Origin: Lingula anatina
Lineage: Eukaryota > Brachiopoda > Lingulata > Lingulida > Lingulidae
Assembly (NCBI RefSeq): GCF_001039355.2
Contig: NW_019775510.1
Location: 152,162 to 216,161, forward strand
Length of the DNA: 64,000 bases
Direction of reading: 5' to 3'
The position numbers and the translations under genes were made by a program. Below the pieces are notes generated by a model. That model was not told the origin of the DNA. It was given only the letters and a program-made list of their open reading frames with translations, and did no database searches. Numbering within the stretch: position 1 is the first letter of the stretch; each line of letters opens with the position of its first letter. This document shows, piece after piece, positions 41,410 to 53,484 of this stretch.

Positions 41410-42613
41410 CAGGGTTGCTACTTAATATGGAATATTTTTTATCATTGTTATTTTTGAGTGCTGATTAAATTTTTTTTGGCTTGAGTCATTAAAAAAGTAT
41501 GTCACTGAGTGATAATAACATCCAGTCTTCTGTTGTGAGATATTTTGGTCAATAATATTAAATCTGCGCAGTCGTTTTGGTACACAAAGTTGTTCCTGAA
41601 GATGACTCTTACCAATCGAAGCATTGTTTGCTGTAGAATGTTTCTGTAGGAATCCTGGGTGAGGTTGCCTCCTAGAAAAACCAACTGGTTCTGGACACCG
41701 ACATGAAATGCTCCCCAAACAGAGACGTTACCATACCCTGCTTGCACCCTAGGCAGTACACAATCATCGTTTTATGCCCCTCGTACACGTCGGTGGACAC
41801 GGATTCGACAATCAACCCTAAAAAATCCATATCTGGCCTCATCACTGAAAACGACGTGATTCCAGTGTTTTGGCTGCAAACGCACGTGGTCCCCAGACCA
41901 TTGCAGAGGTCGCTGTATATGACCTGCTGTTAACAGTGGTTTCCCTACTGGCATTCGTGCAAAATAACCGGCTTGCAGTAATATCTTGTTCACGAGGGAC
42001 CTTGAAACGGGCGTTTGAATGACATTCTGCCTCTCTTTTCTGAGGACACTGGTTGTCTTTGTACGACCAGTACGGCGTCCTCTTAGGAGAAGGCGATCCT
42101 GTCTTCTTGGTGTGATACACGGACACCCTGGTCGAGGTATTGGAGTAGGTGCCCCTGTTGCAGCAATTCTTTGGAGGACTTCACAAACGGTTCCTGATAA
42201 ATGTTGAATTACCTGGCAATGGCTGCCCGTTTCTGGCCATTTTCTCTTAGAGCAAGAATCCCATAGTAAGCTGCGTTGCTTAGCTGTCGAACCATATCTT
42301 CTCTAATGTACCTGTCAAGTTTGAGAGCGATCCCTTTGTTGCTTCTCTAAACACACTCCAAAGATTGACCACACCCATGCGTTTTTATACAAGGGAAGAA
42401 ATTGCCGAAAAGACCACCCCTCACATTTCTGACCACAGAACATGCAACTGCATGCATCAATTGTTTCGAGAGTTGTGTGGTAATTAGGTAACACACCTGG
42501 CTACACATGGAGTGACACCCCAGCTTTGGATTTAAAGTAGTTAGAGAGAAATTAAATATTTTGTAGAAAATTACTCGCCAAAAAATAATATTCCATATTA
42601 AGTGGTAACCCTG
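41410..42613 (-). mobile_element. Tc1/mariner-type element 1
   Basis: Terminal inverted repeats CAGGGTTGCTACTTAATATG (left) and CAGGGTTACCACTTAATATG (right, complement), continuing GAATATT. Flanked by TA on both sides (41408-41409, 42614-42615), the Tc1/mariner target duplication. At 1,204 bp it is close to full length for the group, and it carries a broken transposase on the minus strand. Confidence 0.9.
41500..42290 (-). pseudogene. Tc1/mariner transposase, broken
   Basis: Recognisable blocks in order on the minus strand: helix-turn-helix start MVRQLSNAAYYGILALRENG then QKRAAIA and a stop; NHVVFSDEARYGFFRVDCRI (first catalytic Asp); GNVSVWGAFHVG; NFVYQNDCA (second catalytic Asp). The blocks lie in different frames. 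The third catalytic acid region (SPDLNPIE) is missing because the element ends soon after. Non-functional. Confidence 0.85.
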
Positions 42614-42939
42614 TATATAACGACAGATGCAGTTCTCGCTATTCTAGCCCTAATAGTTTAGAGTCTTTATCACTGCTAATATTTCAGGGTATTAGTACTG
42701 ATTTTCTAATTTACATTTGACCATGAATCTTTCGTAAAGGTTTTTATTTAATATTTTTTCATAAGATAGTCACGTGTCCTAATTATCGAGCTGGTGCCAT
42801 ATTCACACTGAGAATTCACGCTATGCATACTACGCTATTGCTTCATTTATCTTGTGGTTTAATATTTTAACAACAAATTCCCCTCTTCTTCTTTGCCGTT
42901 ATTCTTTCAGTTGGTGGTAATATCACTTGTTTAAACCTA

Positions 42940-43172
42940 AGAGTGCATTCCCATAGATTTTTAGATAGATCTATCCCCGTGGGGAGTCTCACTAGAATGT
43001 TGTCAGCCTGACCGGCATAAATGTCTGTCCCGCCTACTAAAATCTGTAAGGGGGGTAATTAACTTTTGTTCCCGCTCGGCTCTCGGAACCTGACAGCAAT
43101 TTAGCATGAACCCCCCAAGGAGTTAGGTCGATCCGGATAGATCGATCTAAATCTATGAGAACCCAGTCTAAG
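42940..43172. repeat. foldback MITE (GATCGATC family), complete
   Basis: The outer arms are TTCCCATAGATTTTTAGATA and the complement of TAGATCGATCTAAATCTATG; inner blocks GTGGGGAGTCTCACTAG and AGCATGAACCCCCCAAGGAG. About 230 bp, no coding capacity. Confidence 0.8.
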
Positions 43173-43329
43173 ACACGTAACAATGATAAACTTATCTGGC
43201 GTATGTTCTAAGATTGTGGATGGAGTATCCCCGATTACATAATTATGTTGCCGAAGACTGTTTTTGTAATGAATTCTTTGCCTATTTACATTTTTATCAG
43301 CTTGAAAAGTGATTAATTTATACACATAT

Positions 43330-43595
43330 CATCAGTACATCACTCTCAGTGGTGGATTTAGAGGGGTGGTTTAGGGGGATCCTGACCCCTCCTTCGATTT
43401 CTGAAAAAGGCCACACGCATGGTCCCCTCCTGAAATTAGAATTTTGGCTGGCTAAACCGTACCACTGTTCGCCCTCTAAAAAGCCAAAAAGTTTCGGGGG
43501 CCTTCAGCGGGCCCCGAACCCCACGCCAAGGGGGGAGGGGCGGAATGAGCGGCTTCACATCCTCGTCCCCCTTATTTCGACAAACTGTATATGAC
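43330..43595. repeat. hAT-like MITE (GTGGCGGATTT family), diverged
   Basis: It shares CTCCTGAAATTAGA, TTCGCCCTCTAAA and GGTCCCCTC blocks with the copy at 49265-49524. Open frames inside are antisense echoes and not genes. Confidence 0.65.
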
Positions 43596-44166
43596 TTCAA
43601 AGACTTTCCATATGCACAATATTTCAGAGACTTTATATGTATTATGACTTCTCCCTCAATATTCCCCCTTTGTGACATTGTTTACCGCTTTTTACTGTAA
43701 TAATGATTTACTCGGGATTTGATGTTACGTGTTGGCATCGTTGGCTGTCTATGCTACTTTTAATACTTCAAGTGTATGTTTACACATCAAAAAGTACCTG
43801 TGAGTACGTAAATAAATAATAACAAAAAAGAGATAAATAACTTACAATTTTAGATTCACGAAATTAACTCTTAAACTAAAATAGCTTTCCAACACTATCC
43901 ATGAATTATTACTTGGAGAACATCTGTACTCCCCAAGCCCATTCTCACGTTGTCTTCACTAACAAAAGTGTGATTTTTGTGGAGTCCGTCACAATCATGG
44001 TTGAGACAGCGTCATAAACCAGACACCGCAGCCTGTGGCACATTTTTCTTATGAACAAATGTTGTTCACTTGAAATTTTCTTCTCAGTGGCAGATATATT
44101 ACCCAAAAAAAGGGGAACAAAAAAGAGTTAAAAGGACAATACAAGTAAAACAGATTTAGCAAAGAC

Positions 44167-45447
44167 GGGAGACCGGGGCTAGTTGGCCCAGTTAGACACT
44201 TTTGGCCTTGTAGAGCCAACTAGGAATGAGTTAGAGTAACAAAATCGGTTTCAAAGTAAGCCCCATGAACTAAGCTACGTATGCAACGTCATTATTTTTC
44301 AGATATAATGCCAGATGGCTCACAATTTGACAAAAAACGCAGTTGACGTCAGGGGGGGCCAACTTGCCCCNNNNNNNNNNNNNNNNNNNNNNNNNNNNNN
44401 NNNNNNNNNNNNNNNNNNNNNNNNNNNNNNNNNNNNNNNNNNNNNNNNNNNNNNNNNNNNNNNNNNNNNNNNNNNNNNNNNNNNNNNTTTTGGGCCTTGA
44501 AGAGCCAACAAGAAATGATTAAGAGTAAAAAATCGTTTCAAAAGTAACCCCCATAAACTAAGCTACGTATGCAACGTCATTTTTTTTCAAATATAATGCC
44601 AGATGGCCTCACAATTGAAAAAAACCGCGGTTGCCGTCGGGGGGGGCAAACTTGCCCCGCCACGGGGCAAGTTGGCCCCCTATACAAAATGGAGTAAATA
44701 TCCCACGTAAACGCCTTGTAATACATTTTTAAATATTTTTAATTTATTAAATTGACTTTTGAGAGTCTTTGATGAATAAATAGTTCAAATGAGGCAGATT
44801 TATTGAGGTTTCCGTACGTCACGTTGTAGGGGGGGGGTATGTGTTGCAAGAAGCAGAATATCTATTGATAAATTTGTTTTATTTTAATAAAGAATTAATT
44901 AATAATGGTATAAAGCAGGTTTTTAATGAATGAAAACGTTTTCGTTTTAAAAGAAAGTAACATATTCAGTTTTAAACCATTGAGTTTGTTTCAACAATGG
45001 TCTCTAGCTGTGTTGCGCGCAAAGGTTTGTGGGTAATATGAGGGTCCAACTTGCCCCGAGTCAAGGGGGCCAACTAGCCCCGGGTGCACACTTTTTATTT
45101 TAAAGGATGGCAGCCATTTATGGTGCTAGAATGAGCAACGATGATACGTCTCTGTGAAACTTGAAACAATGAGCTTCAGTTTGATGCCCTATACATATAT
45201 TATATTCGATCAAAAGCCTATGAAATAGATTTTTAAATCTCTTTAACAAAATTACTTTTAGGTGCAAAAATACTTTATTTTGACTCACCGCTTAAGTAAA
45301 ACTTTTTAACGTCCGACACTTCCTTAGCATTGTAGGCTACGGTCACTTTACAAGACTATGTGGCCAATTTTTTTACCTCGTTATTTTGTTTGTCATAAAT
45401 TGACGGGGGGCCAACTTACCCCGGGGTCCAACTAGCCCCGGTCTCCC
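44167..45447. mobile_element. DNA element with GGGAGACCGGGGCTAGTTGG ends, inserted in R3
   Basis: The left end GGGAGACCGGGGCTAGTTGG is the exact complement of the right end (CCAACTAGCCCCGGTCTCCC, 45428-45447). Comparison with the uninterrupted R3 copy at 47.4-47.8 kb places the insertion after TTTAGCAAAGAC. Words such as GGGGCCAACTTGCCCC recur several times in both orientations. No transposase is visible; the gap hides part of it. Superfamily not assigned. Confidence 0.8.
44371..44487. other. assembly gap, 117 N
   Basis: The 170 bp before the gap (about 44200-44370) repeat, with many small indels, just after it (44488-44660). This suggests overlapping, low-quality contig ends that were not merged. 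The gap length is therefore unreliable. Confidence 0.9.
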
Positions 45448-45656
45448 CTACTAAATCAAAAGAATCACTTGAAGTTCATTTAAAAGCAGGAGCTGCCAGG
45501 ACTTATAAACGGATTAGGCGTTAACTAACCCTACCCGCAGATCTTTTAGCTCGAACACCCATCTAAACCACATAATCCGCGAATTAACCAGCACACCGTA
45601 AATGTATCTACCACTGCGCTCTTCCATTAGGTTTTCAATACAACAAAACCAGCCTT

Positions 45657-45658
<2 letters not shown>

Positions 45659-45693
<35 letters not shown>
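45659..45693. repeat. (GT)n microsatellite
   Basis: Uninterrupted array of about 17 units. Confidence 0.97.
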
Positions 45694-45696
<3 letters not shown>

Positions 45697-45699
45697 AAA

Positions 45700-46485
45700 A
45701 ACACTTTTTAGCGGAGTCGTACACTCTCCTGACACATCTACTGACACTTTGCCAACCCCCCGGGCCAAGCAACCCAGTTATACATACAGTTTGCTTGAGT
45801 CCATCATATCACTAAATCCTTTTTATCTACCGTTCAGTACAAGTGATGTCCTTTAATTTTAAGCTTAAATAGCATGTCATCACTGCCCATGACTTCATGA
45901 CTTATTACGTCAGTGACATTTAATTTTCCTATACAAATATTTCATACATCTCTACATATATCTCAGAGAAATATTTCCAGTCCTTTATTTTGCTCTACAT
46001 TTATTGCAATTTAATGAGCATTCGCATTGTTTATATGCAGCCGCAAAGCTTTTAAGTAAAGGGGCATTGAACGGGTAGAGAGCGGCGAACGTGTTCTAGC
46101 TTGGCGCCGGCATTGCATATTACGCAGTAGATTCCTATTTCCGTATTTTGACCATTTCGTGGCGTACACACATTGCATGGCAAATATTAAAATGACATTG
46201 GCTTCAGATGTAAAGTTTTAGTAAAACGATATGTATCTTTGGTGGAAATTTTTGTGCGCACAATTCCTAAAGTATGTGGGCGCTCCTTTATTATATGCGC
46301 CGAAGAACTCATTAACGATTCACGTAGACACATTATGGAAAAATTATATTAAATTATTAAAAAGATAAATATATACCCAACTGAACAGAGTGAAATAACT
46401 TGCAGATACTCTGTTAATATTTTCTATTTATCGAGCACTTAGGGATCTTTAACATATGAGATACACAATATTGCAGAGACATTTT
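45700..46485. other. no gene seen
   Basis: AT-rich flank between R3 copies, with no supported features. Confidence 0.5.
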
Positions 46486-46489
46486 ATGT

Positions 46490-47785
46490 ATGACCTCTCC
46501 CTCAGTATTCCCCCTTTGTGACATTGTTTCCAGCTTTTTACTGTAATAATGATTTACTCGGGATTTGATGTTACGTGTTGGCATCGTTGGCTGTCTATGC
46601 TACTTTCAATACTACAAGTGTATGTTTACACATCAAAAAGTACATGTGAGTACGTACATAAATAATTACAAAAAGGAGATAAATAACTTACAAAGTACGT
46701 AATTACAATATTAAAACGAACTTGATTTTTTCCCATATGAAATTTGAAGGAGATTACAGTGGAATCTACTCAATGGATAAAGTTTTAAATACGAATAAAA
46801 CAGAAGTGAGCCAGCGCATGGCAGCCTGTGGTATCTATACTACCGTGAATTAACTTTGTAGGGCGAAAGAGGCAAGAATCAAGATAGGGCGGATAAAGAT
46901 GGTATAGGGGCATATTTTTGAATAGCGACTGTACGTGTCCCTCTTACAGGAACGTTGTCTTTGCCACAGAGTTTCTGACACAACCAGGCGTCTTTGATCC
47001 TCTTACCTGCTGGAATATTGTTTGTTGTTCAGAGAGGACGCCTTGACGTCGGGAGGGAAAATTTTCTACGAAGGGGGAGAATTAAGTAGGTGTGCCCTTA
47101 CGAAGGGGGGGAATTAAGTAGGTGTGCCCTTATTTGAGGTTATTTGCGTAATTGTAATCACCAGTACGTGCGACAAGCCTTGAAGGAGATGATTGAGAGC
47201 CATTTATCGTATATAAAGGCTTTTACCCTGTCCATGTTGAAGGGTATCAGTACACACACTCAAGCACACCCAAAACTCACCCTCAGACCTTTAAATTATC
47301 ATCATATTGGACCCCTCTCCCCAAACACACACACTGTACACTCTCCTCATAACACTGGTTACTTTGTCGACGGCTGTTTTCATCACATTTTCTTTTCATA
47401 TACCGTGTAGTAAATGTTAGATTTACGACATTAACTCTTAAACTAAAATAGCTTCCCAACACTACCTATTTATTATTACTTGGAGAACATCTTTACTCCC
47501 CCAGCACCATCTCACGTTGTCTTCACTAACACAATTGTGTGATTTTTGTGGAGTCCGACACAATCATGGTTGAGACAGCGTCATAAACCAGACACCGCAG
47601 CTTGTGGCACTTTTTTTTTATGAACAGACTGTTCACTTAAAACATTCTTCACAGTGGCAGATATATAAGTCAAAATGAGGATGAAAAAGAGTTAAAGTTC
47701 AATAAGATTAAAGTACAAGTAGATTTAGCAAAGACATTAATCAAAACGGAAAGAATCACTTCAATTATAATCAGGTGCTGCCGGA
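46490..47785 (+). repeat. R3 dispersed family, copy 2, with a 0.72-kb insertion
   Basis: 46490-46690 matches 43630-43850, and 47410-47785 matches 43855-44166 plus 45448-45490. The intervening 46.69-47.41 kb is absent from copy 1. It contains a directly repeated GAAGGGGGAGAATTAAGTAG / GGTGTGCCCTTA unit near 47070-47130. This copy gives the intact target site for the GGGAGACC element. Confidence 0.78.
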
Positions 47786-47789
47786 CAAA

Positions 47790-49260
47790 GGAATAAATTA
47801 CTTACAAAGACCTTTCATTGCGTGTTCAATATATTAGCTGAGAGACATATGGGAATACCCTGTTAATTAAGTTTTTTGTACTCCCACATATTGTAAATAT
47901 ATTTGGCCTTGAGAAATAATTTAAATATAACTGGTGAAATGGTGTCAACAGCAAAAATACTAATTCCAATGGTTTCAATGTAAGACGACTGCGACGTGCA
48001 AATAGACCGATGTGGTAACTTTCGATGTCATTTTAGTAACACAACTAGTATATAATTGTTTGTTAAAGGAGTTCATATTTACAATGGCAGCACATATGAC
48101 CGCACGGTTCCCATATGTACGTGTATGTTTGTAATATGATCAGTAATATAACACTAGTCCTTTACAGGTTGTTATCTAAGCCTTCAAAACGGTGACGGAC
48201 AATTTGCGAGAGTTGCGGGATTTGAAAACATTTTGATTGCATTTGAAAATCTGTATGTAGAAGTACTAAACTCAACAAATATATTACAATATCTTATAAG
48301 ACTTTCCCTTCTACATACTGTGTTAAATATACATACTTTTGAGTTACTATTGGTATCAGAATTTATAACATTGCATATCGAAGATCCGTTTTGAATTAAC
48401 GAAATTAATTTTGATGCTTCGGATAGCGTTTACATTTTCTTATGTGAAAAGTTGATATTTCACAGCCCGTCAGTCAGATTTGTTAGCACATAAAGTGGCT
48501 TCTGCTTTTTAAAATAATTTAGTTCCATAATATAACTGTATTCACAGGCTATAGGTTGGTATTCATCAGCTAGGTTGTTTCCACATAGGTTACATATAAT
48601 GTTTTGCATCTCTCTTGTGTCATCTTCCAACTTACATTAAGAGATTTTGGTTTGAGCATCCAAACCATAGGTTTTCACTTTTCCTATTTCGCCACGGTAA
48701 TTGCTAGAGCGCTGATGTACAACATATACGGTTTATAATTTTGGTATTTCGCCAAGGTTATTTGCTACAGCGCTGATGTATAACATATACGGTTTATAAT
48801 TTTGACGGGTGTATTTATTTTGTAGCACACTGCAAATTGCTACTAAATCGGAATATTATTCCATTATAGGCCAGATACTTGCACCAGTTTGTGATATTAG
48901 ACAGAACATGTGTCGTTATCTTGCTATTGTGTACTTTGAATTGTGTGCTACAGCACTGATCTAAAACAAAGCCTATTCAAATTGTAACCACTCTGGGCAG
49001 TATTTCGTTAATTTACTTAGCACGTTCTTATGCTTTTTCTCCAGTGCATGCCTTAACGAATCTTTCGCCCTTGTATTTTTTTTTTTTTTACTTTAAAGCA
49101 CATTCGCTTTTTAAACCTTCATGGCAAATAATTAAGTTGAATATCTTTTTTATCAAAAATGTAACTTCTTTGAAAATTGTCTCCAGTCTATCCTTGTCAT
49201 GTGTGTTAACCTTTGGTCTCCAGTCAATCCTTATCATGAGTGTTAAGTCTCCAGTCTAGC
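47790..49260. other. no gene seen
   Basis: AT-rich. A short duplicated phrase (CATATACGGTTTATAATTTT with TATTTCGCCA) recurs near 48720 and 48785, about 60 bp apart. Confidence 0.5.
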
Positions 49261-49264
49261 CTTG

Positions 49265-49524
49265 CAGTGGCGGATTTACTGGGGGGGGGGGGGGGGCAGG
49301 GGAGTCCTGAACCCCCCCCCCTTCGATTTCTCAAAATAATCACACCAATGGTCCCCTCTTGAAATTAGACATTTGACTAGCTGAATTATAGTTCTAAACC
49401 GTAACAAAAGGCAGCCTTCGCCCTCTAAAGTGCAAAAAATTTCCAACGCCAACAGAGGGGAAGGGGGTTCCGATTGGTTTCGCATCCGCGGACCCCTCTT
49501 CAAATAATCCTGGATCCGCCTCTG
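49265..49524. mobile_element. 260-bp MITE with CAGTGGCGGATTTA ends
   Basis: The left end CAGTGGCGGATTTACTGGGG is followed by a run of G; the right end is the complement of CAGAGGCGGATCCAGGATTA. The interior matches the copy at 43.3-43.6 kb. The termini resemble hAT MITEs; no clear target duplication. Confidence 0.7.
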
Positions 49525-49964
49525 ATTCTAGACTATTTGTTATTATTTCTAGACAAAAAATGTACGATGTTATGTCATTTGAGTTTCTAAACATATTGAT
49601 TCTTTTCCACTGTAAGTGCCTACGGTCTATGGTGAATGTGCACTCATTTCTTTATATCACTAAGAGGCCAATTATTGTTTTGAAACAATATTTAACAACA
49701 TTAAAATGTCGATGAAACATGTATATAGGTGGCTGTTTTGGCTTGCAGACACACATATATTTACTAAGTAAAGGTTTTAGCAAGAAAATATGATATGTTT
49801 TGTGGTATGCACTGAGAAGAGGCTCATTCTGCAAATTGTTTGTCAGTAGCTTAAATAGTATGGGGTTGAAAAGTTTTCCCTGTTAAATTGTAGATTGAGG
49901 ACGTGATTATCAACTTTACAGAGACTACAGCAGCCTGGAAGAGTACAATATAATTCAGGAGTAA

Positions 49965-50225
49965 GGGACCATTTCCAGACCCTATTGTACCAACTGTGGA
50001 TCGATCTATCTCCAAGAAGATTCTCGCTAAATTGCAATCAACTTGAGCGGCTTGGATGTCTGGCACGCTTTCTGAAACTGTTAAGGGGTAATTAACTATC
50101 TTTTTAAAGCTTCTGTAGGCGTGCCAGACATCTAAGCCTCTTAAACTTAAAGTAATTTAGCAAGAAACCCTTTGGAGATGGGTCGAACCTGTTAGATCAA
50201 TCTATGTATGGAAACCCAGTCTAAA
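49965..50225. repeat. foldback MITE (GATCGATC family), complete
   Basis: The arms run from TCCAGACCCTATTGTACCAA and GATCGATCTATCTCCAAG to GGAGATGGGTCGAACC and GATCAATCTATGTATGGAAA. The paired inner GTCTGGCACGC / GCGTGCCAGAC is perfect. Confidence 0.8.
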
Positions 50226-50229
50226 ACAT

Positions 50230-52200
50230 GGGTGAAAGTTGTAAAAAATAAAAAATCCTGAAAACGTAGCTTGAAATTTATCCACATGACCACATGACCA
50301 CATGAAAAAATACAATTGTCAAGAAACATACATGTATAAGATCTCCATATAAACAATGACTGCCCCTTCAAAGCTCAATATGCTTGAAAACTGTCATTAG
50401 TTCAGAACAATTTATTCTAGTGAAGTCTTTCTCCACAGTATAAAACGATGATAATAACGGCTGCAAGAAGATCAGTGATACGTGTTGTAACATCTGATGC
50501 TCAGAAACGTATGTATGGTGCTGTATCAACTCGCTCCCCTTTTTATTCTGTTCTGCCATCACACCCAAACAGCTGTACCCCCAAATATTCCGAGTATCCC
50601 CCAGTTTTAACACTCTCCAAACAAGAATGAGATAAAGATAAAGATGAAACACTCATCCGAGACCTTCTCAGATATTAGATATTAATTAAGTAGATAAAAG
50701 CCATGCTCTCTTGATTGTTGTCTTTTGCCAATGAAAACTGACCCCCAACTTAATCTAACGCATGCATACATAAAATCACTATGACAAAAACACTGTACTG
50801 GTACTTTTATTGAAAATGTAATAAAGCAGAAAGGACAATGTATGTTTGAAGGAAGGAGCTGATGGGAGGATTGTTTTATCAACAGGTTAATGATTTATTA
50901 CCATTTCGTCACGAAGACGATTAACAACCACGGAGCGCGAAACCATTATAAATTAAACGGGCGCTAATGGAAAAATCTTTCACAAAAGACCGCTGGTCAG
51001 TCATCAGCTGATTATTCAGCTCTTCTTTCATATAGGGTCCGCCATATTTGACCCGTGGATCAGAAGATCCTCCGATTTTCTATTCTGAATAAGCTCTGTC
51101 CACATTCAGAACAGTGGATTAACTTTTTTGAAGTACCCTGTATAAAGAGAACTCTCCAGATCCCATTAAAGCATTGCATTATGGACAACATTTGCCACAT
51201 ATACATTAACAAACATATTATTGTCCTGAAAATTTGTTTTTTATTTCTAAAAAAAATTAACCTGTTTGAACTTTTACCTATTTTTCTACGGCATCATCCA
51301 ATACTTTTATGTTTAGAGCATTCTTTCAGCAACTCAATGTTCTATAAATCCTTGTTTTATTTTATTTATATTCTAAATTATGAATGATATGCCGTTACTT
51401 CCCCTACCTCATTGTTTTAAAACGTGTCCATTCAAGTCACAAGTGTTACATGACATTAAAGTAAATTCATATGCCACAGTTTTCTGTTCTGGGAACACCT
51501 AAAAAAAATTAGACGTCGTGTTTAAGAAAATGCATGCTCCAACTGTTTGTCAAGCTAGGGGTTGCACGTGGATTCTTTGTTCCTTCCGAACTAATAAAGT
51601 TCTTTGCTGTCTCCACAAGTACAATATGATGAAACTAGTGGACACCGTCACAATCATGTTGAAACAGACCCCAAGTCCAAATCTTCAGCCTCACTTGTAT
51701 GTGAATTATTTTAAACAAGCTACCTTCTGCAGGCCCGGAAACTGATGCGAATGGGAGAAGTCATGCTGCTAAAGTAAAGGAATGCACAGCGAGAAACATC
51801 TACACATATTAATTGACCACGAACTAAAGTCCCCTTACAGTAAAGAGCTTGTATATTATTCTTAATCTCTGAAGCTGTAAAATACGGCATTGGTCAGAAA
51901 GGTTGTCCCACTCCCAGTTTCGTGTGCTTTTATTTATAAATGATCACATCACAGGAGATATTGCTATGGATGTTGATTTTCATTCCAGACACCATTACTA
52001 ATATGATTAGTGGTACAGAAAAATGCAAAATAGCGGCGAAGATATCAATATTTAATACCATTTATTCACATTTATTACATGTACCCCCTCGACTTTGACG
52101 TTTCACTGTCATTTCCACAGAGGTAAAGAAATGCCCATTAAATTGAAAAGACACCACCAAATATTACCAAATTTACACACATTTATCATTAGGGTGTGCT
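50230..52200. other. no gene seen
   Basis: AT-rich. A 110-codon frame at 51055-51387 is Phe/Leu/Ile-rich and looks like chance. A diverged R3 core lies near 51640. Confidence 0.5.
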
Positions 52201-52299
52201 CGTTAAAGATCACATGTCTAATAGCTTGTGTGTCTACCGTGTACTGTAATTATCTCCAGTAGACGGTGCCGCTGCCTTCACAACAAGGGTAACAATTCT

Positions 52300-52910
52300 G
52301 TTTTGTGGGATATTGTCCCATGTTACCTAAAAAGCTTGGCGGAATTGGTCCGCAACGGGTGCTCAGTGGGTTTAATATCAGGACACAGAGATGGTTTTTC
52401 CAGCCCCAGAACTTTGGGTTTCTACATCAACACACTCAGCAGACGAGAACTGTGTGCAAGTGTGCTGTCTTGATGAAGACTGGATCACCACCGAACTCCC
52501 CTCTTTCAGATGGAATGAGATTTCAGTTGAGAATGTTAGGTTTAGTGACCCCAGAACTACCAGAACTTGGTCAACGATCTCTAGGAACAAGTTGGTTTTG
52601 CTGAAGAATCAAGGTATTTATTGTATGCCTTCGATGTTCAAATTAGGGCCTGTAGACATATAGTAGAATGAGGTGTCAGGTTAGTCCACGTTTGGGGAGC
52701 ATTCCAAGCCCGTGGTTTAGTACATTTTCTTCCCAAAAAAGAATGTTAATGGGTCAATTCACTGAAATTTTTCACTCCATTTGCAAGAGGTGACTTCAGG
52801 GATACTGCAGGCGTCGTCGTGGAAATGCACTTGCACACAATTCACGTCTGCTGAGTGATTTGTTGCAGGAACCCAATGTTCAGAGGATGGAGCAACCAAC
52901 TTTGAGCGCT
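52300..52910. repeat. long imperfect inverted repeat
   Basis: 52391-52545 and the complement of about 52770-52900 share AACTGTGTGCAAGTG-type blocks, and their translations run in parallel (THSADENCVQV on plus, NHSADVNCVQV on minus). The preceding GGGATATTGTCCCATGTTAC and GGTGCTCAGTGGG phrases resemble long subterminal repeats of Tc1-type elements; that is a guess. A diverged R3 core follows at about 52950. Confidence 0.5.
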
Positions 52911-53484
52911 CGTGGCATGAATTGAAGTGTGCAATCCAGAGGAGAACCATTACCGTCACAATTATGTTGAGATAGACCCTGAGGTCAAATACTGCAGCAT
53001 TAACTCTGTTGTAACTCAACTTTCTCTATTCTCCCGGACCATTACATACCTGTCAACAATGGCAATATGCAGAGTGGGAGATTCCCCCGCACGACCTACG
53101 CCCCCCACCCGACACGCGCGCGCACGCTCAAAAGCTTTTTTCATGCTTTGGAAAGAAACGCCTCGGTTATAAATGTGTTGTTAGTAGTTTGCTATAATAA
53201 AACATATGTACTTTGATTATACAAAATGATGTAGATAAATTAAATCGGCAATTAAGAAATTTATTTTATTCCAATTCAAGTCTTTCAATGTTTCAAGAAT
53301 TTTACCAGCCTGTTTTAATCAATAATTAAAACAAGTCAAATTTTTCGCTCCGATATTTCTGTCTCCGTTGTGTGGCTTATTGCACATCTCGGGTACAGAT
53401 GACACTTACGTTGTTAGCCTAACCGTTTATGTTACTGGAACATTTTTGAAATATTGTTGAGATTTCGTTGTGAAGTCCCAAATA

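Larger units (their letters stand above)
43640..45490 (+). repeat. R3 dispersed family, copy 1, interrupted
   Basis: It matches 46490-46690 plus 47410-47785. Shared blocks include GATGTTACGTGTTGGCATCG, CTCACGTTGTCTTCACTAAC, GTCACAATCATGGTTGAGAC and CAGACACCGCAGC. Sequence breaks at TTTAGCAAAGAC (44166), where a 1.28-kb element is inserted, and resumes at 45448 with AAATCAAAAGAATCACTTGA. No coding capacity seen. Confidence 0.8.

Noticed and set aside
44315-44541. Open frames crossing the N gap
   Set aside because: They exist only because N codons are not read as stops.
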